Source: Macquaria australasica (Eukaryota; Chordata; Actinopteri; Centrarchiformes; Percichthyidae). From it: a stretch of 64,000 nt of DNA. Numbering within the stretch: position 1 is the stretch's first letter; each line of letters opens with the position of its first letter. Location: positions 1-64,000 of the forward strand of contig SEMN01001262.1 in assembly GCA_005408345.1 (NCBI GenBank), given 5' to 3'. A program made the position numbers and the translations under genes. Below the pieces are notes generated by a model that ran no database searches, was not told the DNA's origin, and saw only the letters and a program-made list of their open reading frames with translations. Positions 23,766 to 35,132 of the stretch are shown piece by piece.

Positions 23766-23960
23766 CGTGCACACTGAAGTTCCGACGCTCCCTCTGCTCT
23801 CCTCGCAGTTTCAAGTAGCGGCTGCTGTAATTTTTTGCGGCTTCTCCTGCGCGCCCAGCGGCTTGTGCCTGCTGCACGGTACGGTTCGACTCGGCGATCC
23901 TCCGCCTGCGCGCACACGCATCCATACGTACGTGCACGCGTGTGGATTGTGCACGCACGC
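23766..23960 (-). other. Candidate 5' noncoding first exon, minus strand (possibly basp1)
   Basis: Read on the minus strand, CpG-rich sequence ends in CACG and is followed by GTAAGAGTC, a strong vertebrate 5' splice site whose first intron base is at 23765. A TATA-like box lies upstream (23988-23999). The exon would be about 190 bases. An ORF crosses it (start at 23982, running past the donor), but its product is arginine-rich, unrecognised and reads into the intron, so I treat the exon as 5' UTR. In human, BASP1 is the divergent neighbour of MYO10 and has a noncoding first exon, which fits this position and strand. No BASP1-like coding exon (N-terminal MGGKLSKKKK) is among the ORFs to the left, so it would have to lie beyond base 1. 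The exon call is moderately supported and the gene name is only inference. Confidence 0.4.
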
Positions 23961-24010
23961 ACACAGCAGATGCACAATCCAAATTTTCCTTTTATTTTAC
24001 TACCTGAGTC
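23944..24010 (-). promoter_or_regulatory. Candidate core promoter for the minus-strand transcript
   Basis: On the minus strand TAAAATAAAAGG (23988-23999) is a TATA-like box. A start about 30 bases downstream would fall near 23960. A perfect 10-base inverted repeat, GGATTGTGCA / TGCACAATCC (23944-23953 and 23971-23980, 17-base loop), spans that point. The surrounding 23600-23960 is richer in CpG than most of the window. A start site has not been shown; this is a sequence-based prediction. Confidence 0.38.
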
Positions 24011-24790
24011 TTTCTGCGATGTGACGCGTCAATAAGAGTTTGTGGAGACAGGATGATACTTTATGGAGATTCATAATCATATAGTTGTTATACGATATTC
24101 ACATGTACTTTATTGTCATTTCATCGCCAATGATATCACTGTGATATTCCTGCAATATTCCAATAATATTCCCTCTAACATTTATCACAATAGAGGAAGT
24201 TACTTGCACTTAATGTGTGTTTTTTTTTTCTACCTGTAAACTCTCTTCCTCTTGGTGGATTTGTGTTATTAGTATATAATTACCCAGAATTTGTTATTGC
24301 GCACTGGATGGCAATATAAATTTCTCTGCGCTTGTTTTAGTAGAAATACTCCTCCATCCTCAGTCTGTCTTTGCGTTTTCGTTGTGTCTGTGCGCCCCCT
24401 GCCACTCACTGCAGCTACAGCCTGTCTGCCGTTTAGTTTGGAGGACTTGTTGATGCACAGATGACTGCACTTGACACCCTACAGGTGGAAGAACAACTCA
24501 GATCCTTTATTTGATCATTTATTATCAGATCTGTAGAGAAATACTCCATTTGTCCAGCATTGTAGGTGAAAATAAATAAATAAAGTGAAATGTACCCAGA
24601 ATCCATTCATCATGAGGTTTTTCCCCATTCAGGATGTTAAATTATTGATACATTAGAGTGTAAGAAAAGTTGTGTTTAATCCATCTGTGCAATGCATCCC
24701 AACTACTAGCTCAAATGCAACAAAAGCCTTTTCTTCCAGCTCACATATATATCTGTTTCTGCACAGTGGAAAATGTTTGGAGAATGTACG
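24011..24790. other. Flank of the minus-strand promoter, nothing specific
   Basis: AT-rich sequence immediately upstream of the candidate promoter. No repeat or gene is recognised. Confidence 0.4.
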
Positions 24791-24796
24791 GTGTGT

Positions 24797-24990
24797 TTTG
24801 TCTGACCGACCATTCAAAATCCACAATGATATAAAAACAGAGAATAGCGGTAAATCCTCATATTTGAGAAGCAGCAACCAGAAGATATTGGTCATACTGT
24901 CTTGATAAATACTAATAATAAATAATTGTGCGATGACTTGATAATCTGTCCATTGACAAATCAATAATTCGACTGATTGTTTTAACACTC
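24797..24990 (+). mobile_element. GATTAATCGATTA-type repeat, copy 2 (5'-truncated)
   Basis: It shares CATATTTGAGAAGCAGCAACC and the TTTTGTCTGACCGACCATTC lead with the family, and ends near AATAATTCGACTGATTG. The AGGGCTGCAACTA end is missing. The minus-strand 111-codon ORF across it is incidental. Confidence 0.6.
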
Positions 24991-26078
24991 ATAATACTAA
25001 AAACATGGCCTTTCTTTATCCAAATACCTCCTGTGTCAAAACAATCTCAATAAAATGTGAAACTTGATTGTCAGTTGATTAAACCAGTGTCTGAAATGAT
25101 GGTGATGACTGTGATATAGTATGAGTTTAGTGCTCTGAAGGCGTCTGAAGATGTACTTTGTATTTACCAATGGAAGGCGCCAATGTTGCACCTGGATGAA
25201 AATAAAATGTGCAGTGTTGAGGCTCTCCATGCTGCTCAGTGGTTTCTTTGTAGTACACTTAGACACTAGATGGCAGCGTTTGCAAAGAATTGAGGCTTTT
25301 CATTTGTCTCTATGAAACCCTCTGCTGTAGAAGGTGTCTCCTGTTTAATTGAGCCAATGATGGCGCGTGTCCTCGAGCAGTTTGCCAATCTTTCATTTTG
25401 TGAGGTACATTTCCTCCAGTTCAGAGCTTCAGTGCAGCTGCACTTTCTACATTTCAGAGGCAAACTTACTGTTTATTGGACGTGGTGGAGTTGTTGCTTT
25501 GTCGAGTAAAATTTGACGTTTAGGATGAGATTATGTTGCAGGAATACAGCCTCTTTTTCTGCCGGATGACACAACTGATTTAGACATTATGTGAACACTA
25601 AAACTGGGTTTGTTCGACACTGTGAGTACAATTACTGTTCATACTTTGTACTACTTACAATTTTATGTGCAGGACTTAATTTTACGAAGCTTTTTTACAC
25701 TGATATCACCACTTTTACGAAATGAACATACGTCTTCCTTCTTTGTTAGTGAGATTCAGCAGTTTGTTATCAACATCTCAGCTGCTCTGGAGGGATTCCC
25801 AGGGTGTAGACCAGCTAACAGCAGCCCCCTCCCCTCCCTCCAGCAGGAAGTATGTGGGGATTAGGGAGAGGTCAGTTTGTTCTGGAAGACTCTGTGACCT
25901 GACTGACCCGGCTGTACCTGACCTCTGCTCAGGGCTGCTGATAAATCCTGCATGTCCTGTGATGATCCCACTGCAGAGAGCTGCTTATGAACTATAACTG
26001 GCCCCTCAGATCCTACAAACCTCGCAGCAGCACTGAGCACATACCACCAACAAGGCTGCACAAGCCTCTAAACTGTTT

Positions 26079-26530
26079 ATCTTAAAGGGTCAGCTCACCC
26101 AAATAGCAGAAAACCTCACTTACTGATAGTGGTATCAAGCCATACTGAGAGCTGAGATGTGCACAGTTAATTCTAGTCTATATTAAAGGCGCACTCCACC
26201 AATTTTACTACTGTACCACAGTGAAAACAGTCATGGCAAATTCACAAAGAAGGGGCCAGTTTTGCACCAAATGTCTGCACATTCTACCTAATTTAAATCT
26301 GTGCAAATAGCACCGGAACACCGAGACGCTATTTGCTTGGCAGCGCAGTTCGGGGGGCATTTCACCGTTTGTGGGTGCTTTGAGAATGACATGGATTCTT
26401 TTTGTCTTATTTGTGAAGGTTTAGAGGCCGCAAAAGCCGCACAATCCTTTTGTGAATTCGCCCATTAATGTCTTCTGTGGCTCTGGGACATATTTTCCCA
26501 ATCATGTTGTCACCTACTGTACTGTCATTT
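26079..26530. mobile_element. Two adjacent TTAAAGG-type interspersed repeats
   Basis: CTTAAAGGGTCAGCTCACCC at 26079, then TGGTATCAAGCCATACTG, matches one common fish repeat start. TATTAAAGGCGCACTCCACC at 26181 begins a second. The second contains a small inverted pair, AAATAGC...GCTATTT (about 26305-26336), and ends near GTGAATTCGCCCATTAATG. Both begin at TTAA, consistent with TTAA-targeting transposons. The right end of the second is uncertain. Confidence 0.45.
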
Positions 26531-28254
26531 ATTATTTGTTGTCCCATCATGTTATGTCTTTGCATGTAATTTTGCTTCTTTTGCCTGAATTGAGGTAAAA
26601 AAAAAAGTTGTGATGTTTATCTACCCTGCACAAATCAATCATTTTTATTCATTCATCTTTTTATGTGATATTTATCTTCATATTTATCAGTTTATTTCAG
26701 GGTGCGTGCGATGTCATGAGCACCAACAAGAGTTTCCCTTCCTGTGCCTGCTTTTCATTTGCAGCTGAATCATCTGAACGCACTTCTACACCTTTGATTA
26801 TCATTCTGAAGTGAAGAGTCCGTCATTGCCACACAGCGAAGAGAAAGATTTAGTGAAGTGAAGATATGGCCTGAAGTTAAAAGAAGAAACAGTTTCAAAC
26901 ATCAGAGTCAAGTTCAAAAGCAGCTTTGAAGCGTCTGGTGATGTGGTGTGGACGAGCCACGACAGACAAACCAGTCATCACCATTATCTGAGCATTAATT
27001 ATACTGTGCAGATCGTCCTGAACTTCAAAGTCTGTAGCATGAACTGTTTATTCAGTATACCAAATAATGCTTGATTATAACGTAAAAAACATGTTTTTAT
27101 GTCTAGTTTTAGTACCTTAAATAGAAGTTCAGAGTCTTACAGGATTTCATTGAGTTAAACTTCACTGGGTCGAACCAAAATTACCAAATTTTGTCAGTTT
27201 GTAATTCACGAGAAACTCTAATGTTAAAGAAACAATTGTGGTCAAAATATATTTTAGCTAGCTGTTGGCTAATATGGCTTAAACTTGGAAGCTAAGCTAG
27301 GCTAACTAGCTAACCTATAGTACATAATGTGTGATAACTTCATGGTGGGATGAAAGTTTTGCCTGACATCACCTGTTAATGAACCCGATGGATACTTCTG
27401 TTACCCGAATGTTCTGTATGCTAATACACGAGAGGCCCAATGAATAATATGTTTTCTCCTCTTTTTAACTCGTCACTTTTTCACCTGAACTTCTCACTCA
27501 TCATCTCTCATCTTCCGTTGAATTTTATTTCAGTTTCAGTGAAATTAATTTGGTTCTTTAGATCCCTCTGATGTTGTTTACTCTGAGAAATAGGCCTGTT
27601 TGTAGAAGCTAAATGAAAATCTGTGATTTAATGTTACATTTTTAAGGTGAAATGAGACTTTAACAACCCAGAGACAAAGAACAGGTTCATCCAAATTATG
27701 AGGACTTGAACAAATTAAGGAAAAGTTATTTAAGGGTCAATTGTAGCTATAAATGTCACGACAGCTTTAGCTCGGATTACTTTTTTCCTTCTTTAAATAT
27801 GGTTCATTTTGCTAACATCGCAATGGATTGAGCTGATATACTTATTCATTTACTGCCACAGTAAAGCCTATACAAGTTATAACCAAATCACTGGAGTCTT
27901 GATTTCCATTTCAATCAAAATCAAATGATCACTCCACTGATCTCCAGACTTCACACCACCTAAATGATTGAGATGAACTCCCACAGACATACTGATGCAT
28001 CAGTGTGGACACACATCTGCTACGATTTAGTGCCTAAAAGACAGACCATAAAGAACGCTCCTTCATTCTAGTATTTTCACTATTTCCAAGTGTTTGGGGG
28101 TTAATAGTAATAACTGGGCTTGTCATGATCTGCCCACATTGGAAGAGTTTACTGCGTCATCGTTTGTCAGTAAGTGGTTAAGATTAACATTTAGCCTTCG
28201 GTAATCACAGGGAGTTGAAGACAGGCTTGACTACATGTAATTATCATCCTCCCT
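26531..28254. other. Noncoding stretch, no gene or clear repeat
   Basis: AT-rich sequence with a GCTAGC/CTAACTAGC-rich patch at 27255-27315 that may be a remnant of a repeat. Nothing else stands out. Confidence 0.4.
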
Positions 28255-28256
28255 CC

Positions 28257-28336
28257 TTCTCCCCCCCCCCCCCCTCTCTCCCTCTCTCTCCCTATCTCTC
28301 TCTCTCTCTCCCTCCAAGTCTTGGTGGTGGTGGTGG
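28257..28336. repeat. Polypyrimidine tract (poly-C, CT) followed by (GGT)n
   Basis: A C run of about 14 is followed by (CT)n with CCCT interruptions to about 28316, then TTGGTGGTGGTGGTGGGG. Such tracts can form triplex or other non-B DNA. Confidence 0.9.
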
Positions 28337-28339
28337 GGT

Positions 28340-30900
28340 CCTGGAAGGTGTACCAGGAACCACTGAGGGCATGTCCAAATGATTAGTGATGGGCTTGTAG
28401 GGGCCGTTAAACAGTTTTTGAAGCAGTTGTCAACAAAATGAGCGACAGTTTAATGTGTCTTTATTTTATATATCATGTCATCATGTTACTTTTCCAGACT
28501 CAGCAAGAAATTGTGTCCTTCCCTGATTCATCACGTCCCGATCACATGAACCTTTTTCCGGAGGAAAACAAACAACATCCACCTTGACTCCAAGCGGTTA
28601 ATTAAACATGGATAACGACTCACAACACGTCCTGTCAGTAACGGTTCCACCTGGTCGTCGGTCCAAGAAGAGAAATCTCTGCTCTGACTTTTCTCCATCA
28701 CTGTTCTTCGTTTGTATTTCCTGCCACTAACTAAGCGACCAACTGCAGAGCAGACAATCTGACAATCTGAGTCTTTCTTCAATTAACTTAATGTTGTCTT
28801 CACTCTCAACAATCTGCACCAGCATCATAAACATGTAGGAAAGAACTCAAACAACCCAAGCTGATCAAGCACAGTTCTTGTGGTCTCCACATGGTATCTT
28901 TGTAGCCATGATCATGATCATAGGCCTGATGTGTGGTCACAATTTTGAGCAGGTGAACGTCCACCACAGTGTAGCTACCATGCACAGGCTCCACATGTTC
29001 CAACGTTTCCAGCCAAGTATGCGACACATATTGCATTCTAAGACTTTCTTGTCTGAGCCTATAAATAGTGAATTAAGATCACTTGAGGAATGGTCATTTT
29101 ATTACCTGAGTTTGATGACATAATAGTGCATATTGTTCTGTATGTGAGTGCCACACAGGTGTTTAGGTGGTATTTGAGTCCATCTGTCTAGTTAAATATT
29201 CAGTCTGCATGATGATAGGCGAGGCTTTGTAAATGTAATTATCATATGGTCTCATATACAAGGGATGGGTAGTTTATTTACACTGTATGAGACATCTTTT
29301 TTTGCTGTGATTTGACGTTAAAGTGACACAACAGATCAAATTTACATTACCCGGCTCTCCATCCTCTCCATCTCCTCCAGATGTTTTATGTCTGCAATGT
29401 GTCAGTAATGTCTGTTTGTCAGTCCTCCACTCCCTCTGTCTTCCTCTCAGCGCGATGCCGGTCGGAGGAAGTCTGTTTTGGCTTCACCAATGACACACGT
29501 AGCAGGAGTCCTGGCAGAAAAAACCCCCCAGAAAAGTCCCGGCCCCGTTATCTCACATCTTTGGTAGAAGTCTGAAACAGCCACAGGAAATGTTTGTCTT
29601 CCTCATCCTGTTTTGGGGGCGTTTGGAAGTTTGGAGATGCTGGCAAAGAATCAAACAACAAGAGACAAGTGGCTCCTGTAATCCTGCGGTGCTTCTCCAC
29701 GATGAGATGATCAGTCCAGGGGAACAAGGGCGTACTGGTCCCATCTATTGCTGTGCTGCTGCTCGCACTCCTTTAAAGTGTTTGACCAGTTAGAGAGCTC
29801 CGCCTGTACTGATATATTTTATTTCAACTGACAAAAGTCAATATTTTGTGCTTTAATTTCTATGTCATTCTTAGCAGCGTGGAGTCTGTCTATTTTGATC
29901 CCTCCACTGGAAATGTTTAATTTCTACATGTACAGTACAGTGGCTTTAACCTATACTATACATGATACACTCACACACCGTGTAAGAACAAATGTACAAT
30001 ATCAGAAAATCATGTAAATAATCAACACAAAATATCCAAAATAAAATAGATTTATCTGTGTATTTTATGTTCAAAGCAGCCATTGGTTCCCATTCATTTC
30101 TTATTTGGGTTTCATTTCAAATAGAGAACTCTCTTGAGTTGTGTAACACTGTAAATATACATTTCTGTGTCGATGTATTGTTGGTCATGTATACTGCAAA
30201 CTGATGTGAAAAGTCAATGGATATCTGGAAAAGTGGAAACAATACATTTGAATTTCTAAACCCAGCATCATGTGATGTAAAGCCTGTGTGATTTGTAGTA
30301 AACAGGCTAAAACATGCAGAGGTTACCTAACAGCTAAGTGGTTCTTCCGCTCCTCATCACTCAAGAGACGGATCAGTCTTTCACTCAAAACACCCACATG
30401 TCAACTCCGAAAAATCCTTGACACAAAAGGGTCGAGAGCAGAGGTGGAGCTGTGTTCACGTTGTTGTGCATTTATTAAGGTGAGCTGAGCTCTTTCCCCA
30501 CCCTGACCCTGACTGAGGAATCCTCAGGGGCTTAAAGACCATCGCTGGGGAATGAGTGTTACTTAACCTTTGTCAGCGGTCAGGAATTAGAAGTCAAGGG
30601 TGACTGAGGTGATATTGTCCAGACAGGTGACTTGTGGAGAGTGATAACGGGCGGAGAACACAGCTGTGAAGATGCATTAACAAGAGGTGAGGTGAGGAAA
30701 GAAGCGCCCAGCACCTAATAACTTCAGGCACTTACTTGGAGGTCCACCATCACTGCTGTCTATTAATTTAAAGAAAATTAACCAAAGCAATGAGCAGGTA
30801 TAATTGTTTAGAATCAAATTTCAGATTGACATCCCACCTATTTGGTTTTCTTTGGTCTCAAACAGACTGTTTGTTTCATTTTCCAGCATTGATTTGATAA
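28340..30900. other. Noncoding stretch between the divergent promoters
   Basis: No repeat with defined ends. The plus-strand ORF at 29381-29575 has a pyrimidine-rich, AG-ended lead (TTCCTCTCAG at 29442-29451) that mimics a 3' splice site, but its product is not recognised and no matching donor frame convinces me. Confidence 0.35.
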
Positions 30901-31125
30901 TTTGCAGGTCAAAACACGTCGACACATCAAGGTTAAAACTGATTTTGAACACTGAATTTTGGTTACGTTTAAGAGTTGTTTCAACATAGTTTCAATGACT
31001 ATGTTTCACTGTGAAGCAGGTCCTAACTAGACTGTTGTTTTAACCAAACTTGGCCCTCTTTTAACCCAGACGTGTTTTGAGCTGCAAATCACCAAATCAG
31101 TGCTGACTGGTTGGTTCTCGTTGCC
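30900..31125 (+). mobile_element. GTTTCAATGACTATGTTTCA-type repeat, copy 1
   Basis: It shares GTTGTTTCAACATAGTTTCA, TTTCACTGTGAAGCAGGTCC and AAATCACCAAATCAGTGCTG with a stretch at 48860-49241, in the same order. An interspersed repeat of unknown class. Confidence 0.55.
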
Positions 31126-31189
31126 CACTTAACAGGTCATCTGAGGTTTGTAAGTCATTCACAAGTAGTTTCTTCATCGGACAGATTAA

Positions 31190-31415
31190 GAGATGATGGG
31201 CCCCGGGGCACAGATGCCTCGAAGGCCCCGTCTTACCTATCACACTCCCATGATGGCTTCTTTGTTGTGACAAGTTAGGATGTTAAAGAAGGACTTTTGA
31301 CTAAACCCTTTGACACTCCAACAAGAAATGTTAATAGTCAAATTACACAGAGGCTCTGGCTTATTGGCCCCCTGACTCCTTGGGCCCCTGGGCCTATGTC
31401 CAGTGGGACTGTTTA
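31190..31415. mobile_element. GGGGCCC-rich hAT-like remnant, second piece
   Basis: It contains GATGGGCCCCGGGGCAC near the left and TTGGGCCCCTGGGCCTATG near the right, the signature of the repeat type at 2645-2915. The ends look inverted to each other (GGGCCCC / GGGGCCC) but are too degraded to define a TIR. Confidence 0.45.
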
Positions 31416-32153
31416 ATAATCCAGTGTGACTGCTCAGACATGTTTACATCACTGTACGTTTTTAAAATACTGCTTTTTGGAAATAGAGTTGATATGACTT
31501 TCAAAACAAAGTACAAACAACAAATCATAGATGAGGATGAAGCTCGGGCAGCCAAAAATTCCTGGCCTAAATTCGGCGTGTTTGGTCACCAGACATATAA
31601 CAGATTTGAGATGTATGACGTGTGAAATAGGATCACATTTGTTCCAAAGATGGCGGAGTAATGTTAGCTGGATCTACAGTAACTCTCAGCCCAAATAAGT
31701 GTGCAAGTCAGCTCCTTCAAAACCTCCCAAATCTGGCAGACATGTATGGGTTCTGGTGCCAGAACACACGCAAGTGCACCAGCCCTCAGCTGCAACCGCC
31801 CGATGTGTTTTGTGTGTCTTGTGTGAATTAGCTAATCGTAACTGCAGACCTGCTTCACTGTGTTCTGCTCAGCTTTCTGAAGATAAGATATCAAACATGT
31901 ATCTCCTCCTTCTTATACACCCCCCCACCACCCCACCCCCAGTGGCTGCCTCAGACTGTGTTAGCACTCTTTAATGAGCAGCTGATAGTCACAGGATGTG
32001 ACTGTGGACTGTTATAACAATCCAGGGCTCTGGGGGAATCACTCAGGTTTGCTGCTCTCCTGCCAGTCAGCAGCAGGGGGCACTAAATCCCAAAGGCCAG
32101 GATGGACGTTTGGAGGAGCCCCCGGGCCCAAACCAGCAGGGTCAGAGGTCACT

Positions 32154-32393
32154 GGTAAATGGACTTCACTTATGTAGCACCTTTCAAAGCGCTTTACAGA
32201 TTGGTCTTCTTCACACATTCACACAACGATGGTGACGGAGCTGCCATGCAAGGTGCTGGCCTCAGTCGGGAGCAACTTGGGGTTCAGTGTCTTGCCCAAG
32301 GACACTTGGACATGTGGACAGGAGGAGCTGGACCGCCAATGAACTGCCAACCCTGGGATTAATAGACGACCCGCTGTACCTCCTGACCCACAG
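32154..32393 (+). mobile_element. AAAGCGCTTTACA-type fish interspersed repeat
   Basis: GTAAATGGACTTCACTTATG, CAAAGCGCTTTACAG, GAGCTGCCATGCAAGGTGC, GGGGTTCAGTGTCTTGCCCA and CAAGGACACTTGGACATGTG follow each other in the order of a repeat that is abundant in fish genomes. Small plus-strand ORFs here are readings of the repeat. It abuts the next TIR element. Confidence 0.72.
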
Positions 32394-32395
32394 AC

Positions 32396-32840
32396 GCCCC
32401 TTTTCCACCAACATGGAACAAATCCTGTTCCGATTCATGGCATTTCGACCAAAGATAAATCAGTTTGGAACCCGAAAACTTGTTTCCCAGCTGTAACCAA
32501 AACATAGCAGGTTTTCCTTGACCTGTAGTGGGAACCGTGACGACTTCAGTGACGACCACAGCTGCCATTTTCACATGTTGGTGGTCCCTTCCGTTATGTA
32601 GCCAAGATGGCATCCATTGAGGGTGAGAAGTGTGCAGCGTTCCACACTCAACTTTCTGACCGTTATGAGCACACCATCTGGGTGCTCATGGTGCTGCATT
32701 TTGCCATACTTGTCAGTGTGAACGCACTTAAGCACTCAAAATAGCAAGTGTGAGTATGGAAGTACGCAAATTGAGACACAGCTCAACAGTCCTGAACAGA
32801 ACCGGTTCAAGAACCAGAGCTGGTTTGGTGGAAGAAGGTC
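32396..32840. mobile_element. CCCCTTTTCCACC TIR element (Harbinger-like MITE), copy 1
   Basis: The left end GCCCCTTTTCCACCAACATG and the right end, in reverse complement GACCTTCTTCCACCAAACCA, form an imperfect TIR. The interior has AACCCG/GAACCGG words typical of this fish family. The middle (about 32600-32785) looks foreign and may be a second insertion. A shorter relative is at 41863-42086. Confidence 0.55.
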
Positions 32841-33541
32841 ATCTGTGTGCTGAGTAAGGCAAAGGGAAAACCACACACATGTTTGGATTAGACATGAAGG
32901 CTCAGTGTTGTTAACCTACAGCTGTATCGTTAATGCTTAACCATATAGCTCATTATCAGATTATACAGACTGCTGCTCCGTGCAAAGTCACAGGCTTCAA
33001 AATTCAAATGATGTAAAATGTTTCTCATCAGATCTTAAATAAAAATGAGAAAACCTGAAATGGTTTCCAAAACTGACTGGGCTGTAAAAAACAAGCCAAA
33101 AACAAAGAACAAACTCACTCCCCAGCAGCAGCATGACAAATGTTTGCTGGAAAAACAAAATGTGACTCATCTTCTGTGTATTCATCATCACTATTGTGTA
33201 AATGTTTCTGTTTGATATAAAACTCCCTCAATATCTTTTGGGCTTCCAGTGATGCAGAAACTACTGGACGATTATTGTGTCACTTTCTAAAACTCTGAAG
33301 TGTTTGGAAAAGATGTAAATATTTAATTCGGCAGCACATGTGAGGAATTATCCATCTTAACAGTTTGGAAGGACAACAAAACCAGCAGCCCGCCAGCAGA
33401 TCTTCATGACTTTATCAAGAATTATTGTCAACAATAAAATTCATGGGAAAGTATTTCTCACAGATATGAAGCTTTTTGATGAAAACAGTCAATTTGTGTT
33501 TATTATTTGCATAATTATCCTATTACTACAGACATCTGTTA

Positions 33542-33561
33542 TTTTATTATTATTATTATTT
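33542..33561. repeat. Short (TTA)n tract
   Basis: About six TTA units in an AT-rich setting. Confidence 0.85.
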
Positions 33562-33924
33562 CTTCAAGTTATTGTAATTCATTCAACATGTTCTCATTCT
33601 GTCTTTGGTTTTACTGGGTCAGTACAGCAGCATTAGTGTATTGATCATGTATTTCTAGTTGAGCAGGGCTCATTTTATTTTACAGAAAATAAAAAATAAA
33701 AATGTGTCTTTTTTGTTTTTGAGACAGGCTCTTTCTTTTCTGTTTTCTTTATGTTTTTCAGGCTTCGGGTTTATTTCGTGTGATTATTTCAGGTCAGTAA
33801 AAAATCAGATAATCATTGATCTTCTTCTTATTCTTGATGTTTCGTGGCGGTTGTGAAACAACAAAACCAGCTTGGTATGAAGTGTAGATCTCAAATATAG
33901 ATCAAAGACTGTAATAATCAATCC

Positions 33925-34140
33925 CAACTCAAGGTCCACTTGATAGCTTTTTCCTGAGCTTTCAACCATATCACATGGTCTTCATTAGTAGATAGAGTTT
34001 GCTCAGTTGTCACGGACATGGCTGCATGAACTTAGCTGTTATAATTCCATCCATCCACTTTTAGGAGAACTGAGAAAACTCTCATGAAGCCCATGTGATA
34101 CTGTTGGAAGCTCCAGAAAAAGTAAGTGGAGCTTGAGTTG
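33925..34140. mobile_element. Snap-back element of the CTCAAGGTCCA family, full copy
   Basis: The left arm 33925-33985 (CAACTCAAGGTCCACTTGAT ...) is the imperfect reverse complement of the right arm 34084-34140 (... AGTGGAGCTTGAGTTG), with TATCACATGG(T/G)CTTCAT shared near the centre. About 57-61 bases pair on each side of a loop of roughly 100. Relatives lie at 34241-34421, 44228-44450 and 49062-49128. Confidence 0.7.
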
Positions 34141-34240
34141 GGTGAAGAAAGAACCTTTTATACTTTTGAAATAAAACACTTATTTCCTGCAATTCTCTCC
34201 AATTCGTTTAAATCAAAATGTATTTTGTTGATAAAACAAT

Positions 34241-34421
34241 CTCATCACAAGGTGCATTTAGTAGCTGTTCTGGAGCTTTGGATTGGATCACTTGAGCTAC
34301 ATCATGTTGAAATTTCCAGTTTTTCTGAGCAGACGTCTCCATGAGGTTTAAAGATCAGTTCTGACGTTGGAAGCAGCAGCTGACAAAACGACCTCACCTC
34401 AAGGTCCATTTAGTAGCTGTT
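34241..34421. mobile_element. CTCAAGGTCCA family, two left-arm fragments in tandem
   Basis: ACAAGGTGCATTTAGTAGCT (34247) and, about 150 bases on, CTCAAGGTCCATTTAGTAGC (34398) are both left-arm sequences in direct orientation. This suggests an interrupted duplication or two partial insertions just upstream of the MYO10 promoter region. Confidence 0.5.
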
Positions 34422-34559
34422 TTTATTTCTTTTTTAAAGTCTCTTCTCTGTTTCTCAGACGGTGAAACATTACATGAAGCGCAGTCTCTTTTCAATCACA
34501 TCTTCCACTGTTTTCATACACTCATTGTGCTTTTTACCTGCAAACATCACCTCCGGTCT

Positions 34560-34770
34560 TCCATTCATTCAGCTCCACAAACTGACAGCAGGAGGAGTCA
34601 GAGAGACAGCGGGGCTGCAGGAGGAGGAGGAGGAGGGTGCTGGGTGGTGGAGGTGGAGCTTCAGGATTATTGTCCACCGGTCTGACTGACTGACTGACTG
34701 AGTGAGCGTCTCCAAAGTTTGACCGGCCTCCCGTATATTCTCTCCTGCTGCACGTTTGACTGTTGACCAA
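34560..34770 (+). promoter_or_regulatory. Candidate MYO10 promoter region
   Basis: The stretch upstream of the leader is G/A-rich (GGAGGAGGAGGAGGAGGG at 34620-34637, then GGGTGGTGGAGGTGG). It carries five GACT units (34682-34701) and has one TATA-like word, TATATT, at 34734-34739. If that word is used, the start would lie near 34765; a TATA-less start in the same area is equally possible. The assignment rests on position upstream of exon 1. The 141- and 122-codon minus-strand ORFs here are antisense shadows. Confidence 0.4.
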
Positions 34771-35132
34771 ACAACCAACCTCCGAACCACCAGACTGACC
34801 CGTGGACAAAAGCGACGCACGGAGGCGCAAAGAGGAGCGCACAGAGGAGTCTGGGCTCCAGGGGGAGAAGAGCCGAAAGTTTTTAAAGGACTCCTGGTGT
34901 CTCTGCTGGAGGAGTAACTCATGAAACAAAGAGTCAAATTTACTACTGTAGCTCCACACTGAGTGACTGACTGTCCTCCATCCTGCAGACGCTCAGGAGG
35001 AAGACCATGGACTGAAACTCTCGGATCTGCTTCCTCATTTTGCGTGGAATCACACTAACAACACATGAGTTGGATTGACCGGACGCGCGGTTTCCATACA
35101 GTGAATCCTCGGGGATTAAAATAACGAGGGCA
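34770..35132 (+). other. myo10: MYO10 5' leader with three upstream ORFs
   Basis: Upstream start codons at 34921 (13 codons, stop TGA 34960-34962), 35007 (ATG GAC TGA) and 35065 (19 codons, stop TAA 35122-35124) all precede the main start. The last uORF ends only eight bases before the main ATG. An in-frame stop at 35076-35078 shows that the protein cannot extend upstream in this exon. The left edge of the leader is an estimate; an upstream noncoding exon cannot be excluded. Known behaviour of such uORFs is to lower main-frame initiation; the effect here is inference. Confidence 0.5.

Noticed and set aside
23548..23982. 144-codon minus-strand ORF across the candidate first exon
   Set aside because: Arginine-rich, unrecognised, and continues through the strong splice donor into intron-like sequence; more likely CpG-rich 5' UTR.
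29442..29575. Exon-like segment after a TTCCTCTCAG acceptor
   Set aside because: No recognisable peptide and no clear donor; pyrimidine-rich AG sites are frequent by chance.
34534..34959. 141- and 122-codon minus-strand ORFs upstream of MYO10
   Set aside because: Antisense to the MYO10 promoter and leader; Ser/Pro-rich by reverse reading of GGA-rich sequence.
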